This document shows, one piece after another, positions 1 through 7,775 of a stretch of 38,470 bases of DNA; position 1 is the first letter of the stretch; the number at the start of each line of letters is the position of its first letter. Where the stretch lies: the NCBI GenBank assembly GCA_009780855.1, contig WQZG01000030.1, positions 1 through 38,470 of the forward strand. The letters run 5' to 3'. The translations under genes were made by a program, and so were the position numbers. The stretch comes from Treponema sp. GTDB taxonomy: Bacteria; Spirochaetota; Spirochaetia; Treponematales; Breznakiellaceae. A model generated the notes under the pieces. The model was given only the letters and a program-made list of their open reading frames with translations, ran no database searches and had not been told where the DNA came from.

Positions 1-155
1 ACAAGTTCTCCGTAAACCGCGTTGCGGAGTCCGTAGATTACGGCGACAGAATCCCCGACCGTTGTAACAAAGCCGCAGGAATCCGAAACAGCCTTCCCCT
101 GCCATTCGTTAATCTGTTCTTCCAGGACTTTGGTCAGGTCTGCGTAATTAACCAT
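1..155 (-). CDS. atpA: F1 ATP synthase subunit alpha, N-terminal part (runs off the window)
   Basis: Alpha subunit of the F1 catalytic head, which carries non-catalytic nucleotide sites and binds the delta subunit through its N-terminus. Only the first 51 residues are present; they run from an ATG at 153-155 to the window edge. The visible stretch has the N-terminal beta-barrel signature: a G-F-V-T-T-V-G-D segment, then V-I-Y-G-L and a closing G-E-L, as expected before the nucleotide-binding domain. The start overlaps the end of atpH by 8 bases, so translation is probably coupled. Fifth in the order a-c-b-delta-alpha, which supports the identification. Beta, gamma and epsilon would lie outside the window. 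Confidence 0.93.
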   Translation of the reverse strand, partial: MVNYADLTKVLEEQINEWQGKAVSDSCGFVTTVGDSVAVIYGLRNAVYGEL

Positions 156-732
156 TTAACGCTCCGTTTGATATATTGCCGGCCCAATTGCCGGACGCAG
201 CCGGTTCTGCCAGCATAGCTTCCATTTTTTTTAACTGCGAAAGCAGACTCGCGTCCGCGACCATGCCGCCGTACCTGAGCCTGAACCCTCCGATAAGCGA
301 AGGCTCCGGTTTCTTTTCCAGCCGGATTTCGCGCGCGCCCGTGGTTTTTTTAAGAACCGCGCAAACGGAGTCTTCCAGTTCTTTCGCGGGAGGGATCACA
401 TACTCAAGAACAGCCGGCAATATTTTTTTTTCTGCATCAAGCAGTTTTTCTATTTCCGCGATTATGCTGCCGCAATTGGAAACTACGTTTCTTTTAACCA
501 TCAGTTCAATAAAACAACAAGCTGTGTCCAGCGGCTTTGACTGCTCAATTCCCAGTTTCGCGGCGGCTTTGCCGATAGCCTGCTCCACATGATTCGCGCA
601 GGATCCGCCAAAGACAGCGCCGGGCAATTTCTTTACCCATTCATTTAAAATTTTTAATAAGACAAACGCGTCTTCGGCATCGCTGCCGCAGGTGTTAACA
701 AAAGCCTGCGCCCAGCGTTCGGGAGCAAACAT
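148..732 (-). CDS. atpH: F1 ATP synthase subunit delta (OSCP)
   Basis: Delta/OSCP subunit, part of the peripheral stalk that joins the b subunits to the top of the alpha3-beta3 head. The 194-residue length is normal for the family (about 175-190). The N-terminus (APERWAQAFVN) is the family's opening helix, and the C-terminal part ends with the expected R-L-R-Y-G-G-M-V-A-D-A-S-L segment, equivalent to the conserved G-G-x-x-x-x-x-D-x-S of OSCP proteins. Starts 2 bases after the atpF stop, with a GGAGG about 12 bases upstream inside atpF. It overlaps atpA by 8 bases. The sequence between the two ends is divergent, as is usual for delta. Confidence 0.92.
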   Translation of the reverse strand: MFAPERWAQAFVNTCGSDAEDAFVLLKILNEWVKKLPGAVFGGSCANHVEQAIGKAAAKLGIEQSKPLDTACCFIELMVKRNVVSNCGSIIAEIEKLLDAEKKILPAVLEYVIPPAKELEDSVCAVLKKTTGAREIRLEKKPEPSLIGGFRLRYGGMVADASLLSQLKKMEAMLAEPAASGNWAGNISNGALNG

Positions 733-734
733 GA

Positions 735-1238
735 TTAGCTGTTTCCTCCGGCGCCTGTTTCCGCTGCGGCCTCATAAAGAAGCATTTGCGCAAACCGTGC
801 ATTGTCTTCTCCCTTTAGTTCCCGGCCAAGCAGACGTTCCGACGCGCTGATTACCATGGATGCCGCTTCCTTTCTGAAGGCTGCAAGGGCGGCCAACCGT
901 TCGGCCTCGATTTGCTTTTGGGCATTGTGCAGGGAATTCTCGGCCGCGGTTCTGCTGTCTTTGGCAATACGATCGGCTTCCTCGGCGGCCTTTTCTCTTG
1001 CGCCGCGGATAATGGCTTCCGCTTCAGCATTGGCCGCGTTCAGTTTGGTCTCGTACTGCGCAAGAAGGGCCTTGGCCTGGGTCCTGTCATTTTCGGCCTG
1101 CTCAATGGAATCCCGGATCTTCTGCTGCCGGTCCGTCATGAATTTAGTTACCGGTTTGAACAATATTTTCCTTAATATGAAATATAAAAAGGCAATATTG
1201 ATAATGGTAATAACAAAGGTAACCGAAAAATCCAGCAT
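735..1238 (-). CDS. atpF: Fo ATP synthase subunit b
   Basis: Subunit b of the membrane sector; two copies form the peripheral stalk. Residues 1-25 form one hydrophobic membrane helix, followed by the typical K-P-V-T-K-F-M-T-D-R-Q-Q-K-I segment where the helix leaves the membrane. The remaining residues are a charged, Ala/Glu/Arg-rich amphipathic helix (I-E-Q-A-E-N-D-R, A-N-A-E-A-E-A-I-I) that would form the right-handed coiled coil. Length of 167 aa is standard. It lies 8 bases after atpE and 2 bases before atpH in the expected operon order. Confidence 0.93.
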   Translation of the reverse strand: MLDFSVTFVITIINIAFLYFILRKILFKPVTKFMTDRQQKIRDSIEQAENDRTQAKALLAQYETKLNAANAEAEAIIRGAREKAAEEADRIAKDSRTAAENSLHNAQKQIEAERLAALAAFRKEAASMVISASERLLGRELKGEDNARFAQMLLYEAAAETGAGGNS

Positions 1239-1246
1239 GGTTTACA

Positions 1247-1477
1247 TTACCCCAGTCTGGTTATGAGCAGAATCGAAATTACCAGCCCGTAAATCGCGGT
1301 AGATTCGGCGAGCGCGACACCGACAAAAAACATGGGCGTTATTTTTCCGCTGGATTCCGGCTGGCGCGCGATCGCCTGCACAAGTCCTGAAGTCGCGATC
1401 CCGATACCAATACCGGCCCCGAGTCCGGTAATAACGGCAATGCCGGCGCCAAGCGCTATCAAATACTGTAAGTCCAT
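1247..1477 (-). CDS. atpE: Fo ATP synthase subunit c (ring proteolipid)
   Basis: Forms the rotating c-ring that carries the coupling ion across the membrane. The 76-residue protein is a two-helix hairpin: a glycine-rich first helix (G-L-G-A-G-I-G-I-G), the polar loop A-R-Q-P-E (residues 37-41), and a second helix with the ion-binding carboxylate Glu58 in A-L-A-E-S-T-A-I-Y-G. Ser59, Thr60 and Tyr63 match part of the known sodium-binding signature, but the position aligned with the sodium ligand Gln32 of Ilyobacter is Ile25, so the coupling ion cannot be read with certainty. A GGGAG ribosome site precedes the ATG. Sits between atpB and atpF. Confidence 0.95.
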   Translation of the reverse strand: MDLQYLIALGAGIAVITGLGAGIGIGIATSGLVQAIARQPESSGKITPMFFVGVALAESTAIYGLVISILLITRLG

Positions 1478-1493
1478 AAAAACTCTCCCTTAA

Positions 1494-2213
1494 TTATTCG
1501 TGAACATTAACAGCCTCGGAAATATAGAGACTGGTTAAAAACACAAAAATTGCCGCCTGAATCGCCCCGTCAAAAAAATCAAAGAACAGCGAAAAAATCA
1601 TGGGAAGCGCAAGCGGAAAAAGTCCCTCGATCAGGTTCATAAGCACAAAGCCGCCCAGTATGTTGCCAAAAAGACGCAGGGCCAGGGAAATAAGCCTGGT
1701 ACCGTACTCCATTATATTGAAAGGCAGCATCATCGGAAGCGGATAAAAAAGACGCTTGAACCATCCCCCAAATCCGCGGGCAGTAAAACCGCAGACCAGT
1801 ACAAGCAAAATTGAAATTACGGCAAGAGCCGCGGTGACATTAATATCCCTTGTAGGCGGATGAACCGCAAAAGGCGGCTCAAAACCAAAACCAAAAAGAT
1901 GGACACCAACGGGCGTAATTACTCCGATCAGGTTGGACAAGATTATAAAAAGAAAAAGCGAACCCATATAGGGGCCCAGGTACTTTGAATAGGAACCAAA
2001 CTGTTCTTTTGCAAAATTGTTAAGGAACTCGACGGCGGTTTCAAGAATGATCTGGGGGCCGGCCGGAACCTTTTTCATTTTACACGTCAAAAGCAGGGAA
2101 ACGGCAATCAGAATTAGCATGACAGCCCAGGAAACGACTACAGTCTCCGTTATGGGTATCTGCAAACGCAGAATATGGATGGTAAAGATTGTTTTTATTG
2201 CCAGGGCTTCCAT
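1494..2213 (-). CDS. atpB: Fo ATP synthase subunit a
   Basis: Stator subunit that provides the two ion half-channels facing the c-ring. The 239-residue protein has five to six hydrophobic segments. The essential arginine is Arg180, in L-I-S-L-A-L-R-L-F-G-N, with the usual downstream G-N-I-L-G-G. Earlier family landmarks include F-A-K-E-Q-F-G near residue 70 and L-S-N-L-I-G-V-I-T near residue 95. No strong ribosome site is visible before the ATG. The preceding gene ends only 11 bases upstream, so translation may depend on that gene. Confidence 0.94.
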   Translation of the reverse strand: MEALAIKTIFTIHILRLQIPITETVVVSWAVMLILIAVSLLLTCKMKKVPAGPQIILETAVEFLNNFAKEQFGSYSKYLGPYMGSLFLFIILSNLIGVITPVGVHLFGFGFEPPFAVHPPTRDINVTAALAVISILLVLVCGFTARGFGGWFKRLFYPLPMMLPFNIMEYGTRLISLALRLFGNILGGFVLMNLIEGLFPLALPMIFSLFFDFFDGAIQAAIFVFLTSLYISEAVNVHE

Positions 2214-2224
2214 TCGGTTCTGCT

Positions 2225-2743
2225 TTATTCTTCTTTTTTAAAGAAAAAATCATCCTTAAAATATTTTTTTAATAATTCCTCGGAAACTTTGTCATTGATG
2301 TTCATTTTGGTATAAACGGCTTCCAGAAATCCCTTTGTCATATAAAAACAGCCAAGCAGGAAAAATTCAGAAATATCGGATATTACACCCATTGATTGAT
2401 ACATCCGGCCGGGGCTGTCGGGAGCGTACTCGGTAACAATATATTCTATTATTACCCTTTCTGTAAGGTTTATGGCATAAATCATTTCTGAAATTGGAAA
2501 ACCTTCCTGCATCCTGCTTTTACCCAGGCTTACAAAAAAGCTTCCCATAAGGGAACGATCCATGCCGCGATCAAAGATTCTGGACAAAAGTTTGTAAATC
2601 GCAGTATCTGCCCTAATCAGTGAATCGTCATCAAGCGTATTGTAGTGTTTGAGCTGCACGGCTTTGCGAACCTGATTTTTCCACCTTGCCGCAAGCTCGG
2701 CGGCCTTAAGGTTTAATGAATCAATCAAAACATGTTCTACCAT
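2225..2743 (-). CDS. RsbRD N-terminal-domain-like protein heading the ATP synthase operon
   Basis: Function unknown. The 172-residue all-helical protein resembles the N-terminal sensor domain of RsbR-type stressosome proteins (RsbRD-N): an A-A-R-W-K-N-Q-V-R helix near the start, L-I-R-A-D-T-A-I-Y-K-L-L, and a paired-helix region R-M-Q-E-G-F-P-I-S-E-M-I-Y-A-I-N-L near residue 90. It has no STAS domain, so it is a stand-alone module. The ATG at 2741-2743 is preceded by GGAG with a 5-base gap; a GTG two codons upstream would put the ribosome site inside the gene, so ATG is chosen. Only 11 bases separate it from atpB, where many bacteria carry atpI. The domain match is by eye and moderately sure. 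Confidence 0.6.
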   Translation of the reverse strand: MVEHVLIDSLNLKAAELAARWKNQVRKAVQLKHYNTLDDDSLIRADTAIYKLLSRIFDRGMDRSLMGSFFVSLGKSRMQEGFPISEMIYAINLTERVIIEYIVTEYAPDSPGRMYQSMGVISDISEFFLLGCFYMTKGFLEAVYTKMNINDKVSEELLKKYFKDDFFFKKEE

Positions 2744-2744
2744 A

Positions 2745-2773
2745 TTCACTCCGGTCTGTATAAAGGTTATACT
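2745..2773 (+). promoter_or_regulatory. Candidate promoter for the TIM-barrel/Gfo-Idh fusion gene
   Basis: TTCACT at 2745-2750 and TATACT at 2768-2773 are separated by 17 bases, giving four of six and five of six matches to the housekeeping consensus. Transcription would start near 2780, about 38 bases before the ATG. The opposite strand of the same spacer also carries TTGCCG (2784-2779) and TATACA (2762-2757) with a 16-base spacer, which could drive the ATP synthase operon. Confidence 0.4.
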
Positions 2774-2817
2774 TATTGCGGCAATTCTTCAAGAGACGAA
2801 CAAATCCGGAGGTTTAT

Positions 2818-4734
2818 ATGTACCGCTCAATTTTTACAGATGAATTGTTTATGGACGCAGGGGCTGCTCTGCCGATTATAAAAAGCTGGGGAGCCGAATA
2901 TGCGGATTTCCGCGGCATGATAAACGGCAAGGGCATTGAATACCAAAGCGACAGGGAACTGAATGAACTTAAATCAAAACTTGACAGCCTGGGATTAAAA
3001 ATCGGCGTATTGCAGTCATCGCTTTGCAAGGTTCATCTGCCGGATAAAGAAAGGCAGCAGAAGGAACTGGAAAAACTGGAAGGTCTGATCCGGGCTTCAA
3101 AAATCCTGGGCTGTAATCTGGTGCGGTCCTTTTTTTACTGGCAGCCTGAGGAAGCAGACAAAAACCTGTTTGGCCAGCTTGCGGTGCGGCCCGACCTGAT
3201 GACCTCGGTACTGGAAATGTTTGCGCCATTAAAAAAACGCGCGCTGGAAGCCGGCCTGATCATCGGATTTGAAAACTGCGGGGTCACCTGTGACGAGGTC
3301 ATTGCCTTTTGTAACGCGATCAATGTTCCGCAGTGGGGGCTTGGCTGGGATGTAAGCAACGATCTCTCATTGGTGCCGCAGACCCAATACGCCGCGCATT
3401 TCGCCAAATGCATCAAAAGAGCAGTTCTTGTACACACAAAATCCTATTCAATAATAGAAAATATAATGAACGATACCAGCAAGAAACCGCCGGAACCAAC
3501 CGCGCCGTGGAAAATTGTGCTGCGCGGACTGGCAGCGTCGCACAAGGACATTCCGGTATCTGTGGAAACGCATAATCCCCAGGGAAGCAGGTATACACAC
3601 GAAGAAGCTACCAAACTCACATTTGATCTGCTGGGCCGGGCATGGCCTTCCGGCGCGCCCGGCGGCAGCATAGAAGACGCATTAAAAGCCGATCCGGTTC
3701 TGGAGTTCCCGCCATGCCCCTTTACCGATAACCCGGTGCGTTTCGCGGTTGTGGGCATGGGAATGGGAAAATTCAGGGCGCAGCAGCTCACCGAAAACCC
3801 GGCTGTCAGGCTGATCGGCGTCTGCGATATAGACGAAGAAAAAGCCAGGGCCGCCGGAGAAAAATTCGGCGTAAAATACAGCGCAGATATAAACGATTTT
3901 CTTAGGGATCCAAAAGTTGAAGTTATGTACGTCGTAATACCTACCGGTCTGCACTGCGAAGTCGCCAAACAGTGCTTCGCGGCGGGCAAGCATGTACTTA
4001 CGACAAAACCAATGGACGCAACTGTTGAAGCCTGCGACAGCGCGATCACAATGGCAAAAGAAAAAGGTCTGCTGTTTGGTGTGGATTACGATATGCGCCA
4101 CACGCCGGAAATGATGGAGCTGGTCAAGGCCCGCCAAAAAGGCTTCTTTGGCAGGATCCTGTCCGCGAACGTAAACCTGAACGTCTGCCGCGATCAAAAG
4201 TACTACGACGAGAACGGCGGCTGGCGCGGAACTTACCGTTTCGACGGCGGCGGGGCCATGAGCAACCAGGGCGTGCACGAAGTCGACAGGATGCTGGAAG
4301 TATTGGGTATGCCAAAAAGGGTAAAGGCCGGGATCGCCAGGCAGACGCATTTTATCGAAGCCGAAGACTATGGGTGGTCCGAATGGGATTACGGCACAGG
4401 CCTGGTTGTACGCTATGCATCCACCACATCCTACCCGGCGCCGACCTGGTACGCGCGCGTTGAGATCCACGGGACCGACGGCGCCTATGTTTACACCACA
4501 GGCGGTCCGGAAGGCAATCACACCTGGTGGACTAAACGGGACGGAGTCTGGACCGAACAGGCGCCCTGGCCGGTTAAACGGCGCTGGCGCTGCGGAAGCG
4601 ACAACTTCGCGAACTCGGTAAGGACCGGAGAGCCGTTGAATATTTCGGCTGAGGAAGGAAGAAAGGCCAGGGTAATTCTTGAAGCCATATACAAGAGCGC
4701 GCGCGGCAGCGGCGATTGGGTTTCCTTAAATTAG
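2818..4734 (+). CDS. Fusion: xylose-isomerase-like TIM barrel + Gfo/Idh/MocA oxidoreductase
   Basis: A 638-residue two-domain protein. Residues 1 to about 280 are an AP-endonuclease-2/sugar-isomerase TIM barrel with likely metal ligands in G-F-E-N (Glu152), W-D-V (Asp178), H-T-K (His206) and V-E-T-H (Glu250). Residues about 307-638 are a Gfo/Idh/MocA NAD(P)-dependent dehydrogenase: V-V-G-M-G-M-G nucleotide loop near 311-317, V-C-D-I-D, T-T-K-P-M (Lys397, the family's E-K-P position) and a G-G-G-A-M-S-N-Q-G-V-H-E-V-D active-site motif. Start chosen at 2818 because CCGGAGG ends 5 bases before that ATG; the frame is open for 14 more codons upstream. The pairing recalls IolE/IolI-type isomerases with IolG-type dehydrogenases, so a polyol or sugar-acid pathway is likely. 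The substrate is unknown. Confidence 0.85.
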   Translation: MYRSIFTDELFMDAGAALPIIKSWGAEYADFRGMINGKGIEYQSDRELNELKSKLDSLGLKIGVLQSSLCKVHLPDKERQQKELEKLEGLIRASKILGCNLVRSFFYWQPEEADKNLFGQLAVRPDLMTSVLEMFAPLKKRALEAGLIIGFENCGVTCDEVIAFCNAINVPQWGLGWDVSNDLSLVPQTQYAAHFAKCIKRAVLVHTKSYSIIENIMNDTSKKPPEPTAPWKIVLRGLAASHKDIPVSVETHNPQGSRYTHEEATKLTFDLLGRAWPSGAPGGSIEDALKADPVLEFPPCPFTDNPVRFAVVGMGMGKFRAQQLTENPAVRLIGVCDIDEEKARAAGEKFGVKYSADINDFLRDPKVEVMYVVIPTGLHCEVAKQCFAAGKHVLTTKPMDATVEACDSAITMAKEKGLLFGVDYDMRHTPEMMELVKARQKGFFGRILSANVNLNVCRDQKYYDENGGWRGTYRFDGGGAMSNQGVHEVDRMLEVLGMPKRVKAGIARQTHFIEAEDYGWSEWDYGTGLVVRYASTTSYPAPTWYARVEIHGTDGAYVYTTGGPEGNHTWWTKRDGVWTEQAPWPVKRRWRCGSDNFANSVRTGEPLNISAEEGRKARVILEAIYKSARGSGDWVSLN

Positions 4735-4765
4735 GAATTCGAAATGTGGAATTCGGAATAGAGGA

Positions 4766-5281
4766 TTATATAAGGCTTACTGCTATGGCTACTGCTATGG
4801 CTGTTGCCAGGGGGACCGCTATGTTGTCGAAGTCGTGCAGCGGCAAAGCTTCGGCAACAGTTGCGGCAAGTGCGGCGGCCAAACCGGTTACAAGACTGCC
4901 ACTTACCTTAAGGGTTATTAAGAAAACAGCGGCAAAACAGGCGAAGGAACCTTCCAGGCTTTTGCCGCACATAAATGCAGGCCTTATGCGGCCGATTGTC
5001 AGACCGGCCAGGCTTGCCAGTCCGTCGCCAAAGGCCAGGGCATAAATTGCAATTGCGGCGGTCTGCGGCGGGAAAAAAACAATTGCTGCCAGGCCGCCCA
5101 GACCAAGAGTTACCGGGCCGAACACAAAACGCCCCTGTTCGCGGGGCCGGCTGGCAAGTACAGTGAGCGCGGTAATAAAAGGAATTTTTTTACCGTGTAC
5201 CCTCATCAGCTCGATGCACGTATAAACCAAAATTCCGGCAATTAAAAACCAGATTGTAAACAATCTTGAAAAAGCCGCCAT
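4766..5281 (-). CDS. SEC59/DGK1/VTE5-family lipid kinase-like membrane protein (start uncertain)
   Basis: Related to CTP-dependent dolichol, diacylglycerol and phytol kinases and, more distantly, to phosphatidate cytidylyltransferases. Several hydrophobic helices are visible. Family-like segments are A-S-R-P-R-E-Q-G-R-F-V-F-G, A-F-G-D-G-L-A-S-L-A-G with the conserved G-D-x-x-A, K-S-L-E-G-S, and A-E-A-L-P followed by F-D-N-I-A-V-P-L. The first ATG is at 5279-5281 (171 aa), but the same frame is open 30 codons further and encodes I-R-K-S-I-H-S-L-I-A-L, which looks like the family's conserved N-terminus. No ATG, GTG or TTG exists there, so the true start may be a rare codon such as CTG at 5326 or ATT at 5356. 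Natural substrate unknown. Confidence 0.72.
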   Translation of the reverse strand: MAAFSRLFTIWFLIAGILVYTCIELMRVHGKKIPFITALTVLASRPREQGRFVFGPVTLGLGGLAAIVFFPPQTAAIAIYALAFGDGLASLAGLTIGRIRPAFMCGKSLEGSFACFAAVFLITLKVSGSLVTGLAAALAATVAEALPLHDFDNIAVPLATAIAVAIAVSLI

Positions 5282-5357
5282 GACAGTGCATAGCGCGATT
5301 AAAGAGTGAATGGATTTGCGGATCAGTTCAGTTTTTATGGCATTAAAATTATTAATA

Positions 5358-6599
5358 TTAATAATATTTATCTATGACTTCCTGTACGGTATTGGACCAG
5401 TCAATTAAATTTTGAGGTTTGTAATTTACGGTGCTTATGTCCTTAATGACAAACTCGTAAGGACATTTATTGGCCAGGGCGGCTTCAATGGTTTCCCTGA
5501 TTTCGTTTACCACAACCTGTTTGTCAAAAACCCTGGCTACATTGGCCGGGTTGGGTTTACGGGCAAGCACATAGGAACCGCCGATTTGCTCTGCCGATGA
5601 GCGGACATTGGCCCAGGGGCTGACCCCAATCTTGCGCATATTGGGAACTTTTTTAAGCCAGGGAATAAACTTGTCCAAAGGTTCGCAGCAGCCATAGTAG
5701 GAGAGCCCGCATTTATCCATCATGGGGCGCATATACTGAAGGTCAAACTCGTCCTGCATCTGCGGAGAAACCGACCCAAAAAGCTGGGCCATGCCCCGGA
5801 ACCATATATCCTTAAACCGGATTTTTCCTCCGTCATAATCGGAGGCAGGCAGTTCGTCTGTATAGGGCGGGGTGCAATGAAGAGCAGAAACATTGTAATC
5901 AAGCAGCCCAAGTTCCTGCATCTGATTGTAACGGGATGTGTAGATTTCAGTAAACTTCTTCATGGTCTTGTGAATCAGATCCGGGTTGCTAATCATGTCC
6001 ATGTAGCATTTTTCAACCCCGCGCAGCCTTGATATTACATCCCAGGGCGCGTAATAAATTCCATAACCGCGCAGCCTGACAGGCATTATGCCGTCAAAGA
6101 CATCATTGGTAATTTCAAGATTTACTTTGTCTGTTTGCGGCTCTGCTGTTATTACCGGCATTTTAAGGCCGTCCAGTTTTTCCTCTGTATCAAGCTGGTC
6201 CTCGTAATGGTGGGAAATAATATGATTGGCCGCGTTTGTAGCCGCTGTCTTTTCCATTACCTCAACGCCCAGGTCCGATTCGGTATAGGTCTTGTTTACA
6301 TAAAAAGTGTCTTCGACAACCATATCCGCCTGAATGTGCTTCCAGCGGAACAAAACCCTGCGAAGCTGCATTTCCATTTGCTGGGCCTTTTTGTCCGTGC
6401 AGCGCAGGGTCAGTTCGTCATCTATGTTCATCTCGTGCCAGGGCAATTCGTCAATCCAGACAGGAGGGCGCACAGGTTTAAGGCTGTGCATATCTTTAAT
6501 ACGGTTTATCCTCTGGCGGTTAATATCCAGAGCTGCCAGGTCTTTTACCTGCCTTGCAAGTTCGCGGATAATAAATTTTTCTTCTTTGTTAATGGCCAT
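5358..6599 (-). CDS. Uroporphyrinogen decarboxylase/MtaA-fold protein
   Basis: A 413-residue member of the UroD-like superfamily, which includes haem-pathway UroD, corrinoid methyltransferases (MtaA, CmuA) and many uncharacterised proteins. Likely thiol or zinc-site residues are seen in A-L-H-C-T-P-P-Y near residue 240 and in Y-Y-G-C-C-E-P-L near residue 305, followed by M-R-K-I-G-V-S-P-W-A. The latter set is typical of the uncharacterised clade and not of true HemE, so haem synthesis is not proposed. A strong GGAGG lies 5 bases before the ATG. There is no corrinoid protein next to it. A methyl-transfer role is possible but unproved. Confidence 0.75.
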   Translation of the reverse strand: MAINKEEKFIIRELARQVKDLAALDINRQRINRIKDMHSLKPVRPPVWIDELPWHEMNIDDELTLRCTDKKAQQMEMQLRRVLFRWKHIQADMVVEDTFYVNKTYTESDLGVEVMEKTAATNAANHIISHHYEDQLDTEEKLDGLKMPVITAEPQTDKVNLEITNDVFDGIMPVRLRGYGIYYAPWDVISRLRGVEKCYMDMISNPDLIHKTMKKFTEIYTSRYNQMQELGLLDYNVSALHCTPPYTDELPASDYDGGKIRFKDIWFRGMAQLFGSVSPQMQDEFDLQYMRPMMDKCGLSYYGCCEPLDKFIPWLKKVPNMRKIGVSPWANVRSSAEQIGGSYVLARKPNPANVARVFDKQVVVNEIRETIEAALANKCPYEFVIKDISTVNYKPQNLIDWSNTVQEVIDKYY

Positions 6600-6683
6600 A
6601 AAAATCCTCCGTCAAAAATATACTATTAAATATTCCTGCAAATTAGAAATGTTTTCCATCGTTATACCGCCGTTAACCGTCCG

Positions 6684-7775
6684 TTAATCCTGATGCAGTT
6701 TACGTTTAAAGCCTTCTACCCTGGCGGAGGCTGTTACCGTTAACGGCGATCTGTCGCCCCTTACAAGGTATTGGTAACCAATACCCGCGACCATGGCGCC
6801 GTTGTCGCCGCAGAGTTCCATGGGCGGGAATATACAGCGAAGATCCAGCTGCTGCGCCAGCCGCGAACGGAGTACCGAGTTTGCCGCGACTCCGCCGCCT
6901 GCTACAATTGTTTTGATTCCCGTTACTTTTACCGCATTAAGAAGGCCGCGGACAAGTATTTCTATTGCGGTTTTTTGAAAGGAAGCAGCTATATCTGCAG
7001 CATCTCCGGCATAAGACGAAGATGAAGCTCCGGCGCCGGTTACAACTGCGGCTGCATTGGCCCCGGCTCCGGTTTTAAATTGACACAGCTGGTGGATCGC
7101 CGCTGTCTTGAGCCCGGAATACGAAAAGTCGCATGGATTTTTTCCGGTCAGGTTCGGGAGCGGAAAATGATAGGCTTCCGGATTGCCGGTTTTGGCCAGC
7201 GCGTCAATTACAGCGCCGCCGGGATAACCAAAACCATAAAACTTGGAAACCTTGTCAAACGCTTCCCCTGCCGCGTCGTCCGTAGTCGCGCCGATTACGC
7301 TTATATTATCAAAACTATCCGCGCGGCAGATTATGCTGTGGCCGCCGGAGACAAGCAATCCCAGGAACGGGTAATCCGGCGGCAGGTCAGGTTTTTCAGA
7401 TTTACCAATATAAAGCCTGGAAGCGTAAAGGTGGGCCAGCATATGATCAATGGCAATAAAAGGAATTTTTTTGGCCCAGGCAAATGCCTTGGCAAAGTTC
7501 AGGCCGACCAGCAGGGCGCCGATAAGGCCGGGCCGGTTTGAAGCGGCAACAGCGTCAATTCCGCCGGGTCCCAGGCCGGCCTTTGAAAGCGCTTCCTGTA
7601 CGACCGCCTGTATCCATTCAATATGTTTGCGGCTGGCTATCTCCGGGACTACTCCGTTGAAGGCCGCGTGATCGGGTATCTGGGAATGGATCATATTGGA
7701 AAGGACAATATGCCCGTCTTCCACGATGGCGGCCGCGCATTCATCGCAGGAAGTTTCTATACCAAGGACTTTCAT
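6684..7775 (-). CDS. tsaD: tRNA N6-threonylcarbamoyladenosine transferase
   Basis: Kae1/TsaD transfers the threonylcarbamoyl group from its AMP adduct to A37 of tRNAs that read ANN codons. The 363 residues carry the family marks: G-I-E-T-S-C-D-E at the N-terminus, N-G-V-V-P-E-I-A-S-R-K-H, the metal-binding H-M-L-A-H near 113-117, L-V-S-G-G-H-S, a D-D-A-A-G-E-A-F-D-K loop and A-G-G-G-V-A-A-N-S near the C-terminus. The start ATG overlaps the stop of the upstream deacetylase gene by one base (TAATG), so the two are co-translated. A 10-15 residue Ala/Gly/Ser-rich insertion follows Q-F-K-T-G-A-G. The partner genes tsaB and tsaE are not in the window. Confidence 0.96.
   Translation of the reverse strand: MKVLGIETSCDECAAAIVEDGHIVLSNMIHSQIPDHAAFNGVVPEIASRKHIEWIQAVVQEALSKAGLGPGGIDAVAASNRPGLIGALLVGLNFAKAFAWAKKIPFIAIDHMLAHLYASRLYIGKSEKPDLPPDYPFLGLLVSGGHSIICRADSFDNISVIGATTDDAAGEAFDKVSKFYGFGYPGGAVIDALAKTGNPEAYHFPLPNLTGKNPCDFSYSGLKTAAIHQLCQFKTGAGANAAAVVTGAGASSSSYAGDAADIAASFQKTAIEILVRGLLNAVKVTGIKTIVAGGGVAANSVLRSRLAQQLDLRCIFPPMELCGDNGAMVAGIGYQYLVRGDRSPLTVTASARVEGFKRKLHQD

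Noticed and set aside
5358-6599. Haem-pathway uroporphyrinogen decarboxylase (hemE)
   Set aside because: The sequence has the Y-G-C-C-E and L-H-C motifs of the uncharacterised methyltransferase-like clade, lacks the typical HemE N-terminal motif, and there are no haem genes nearby.
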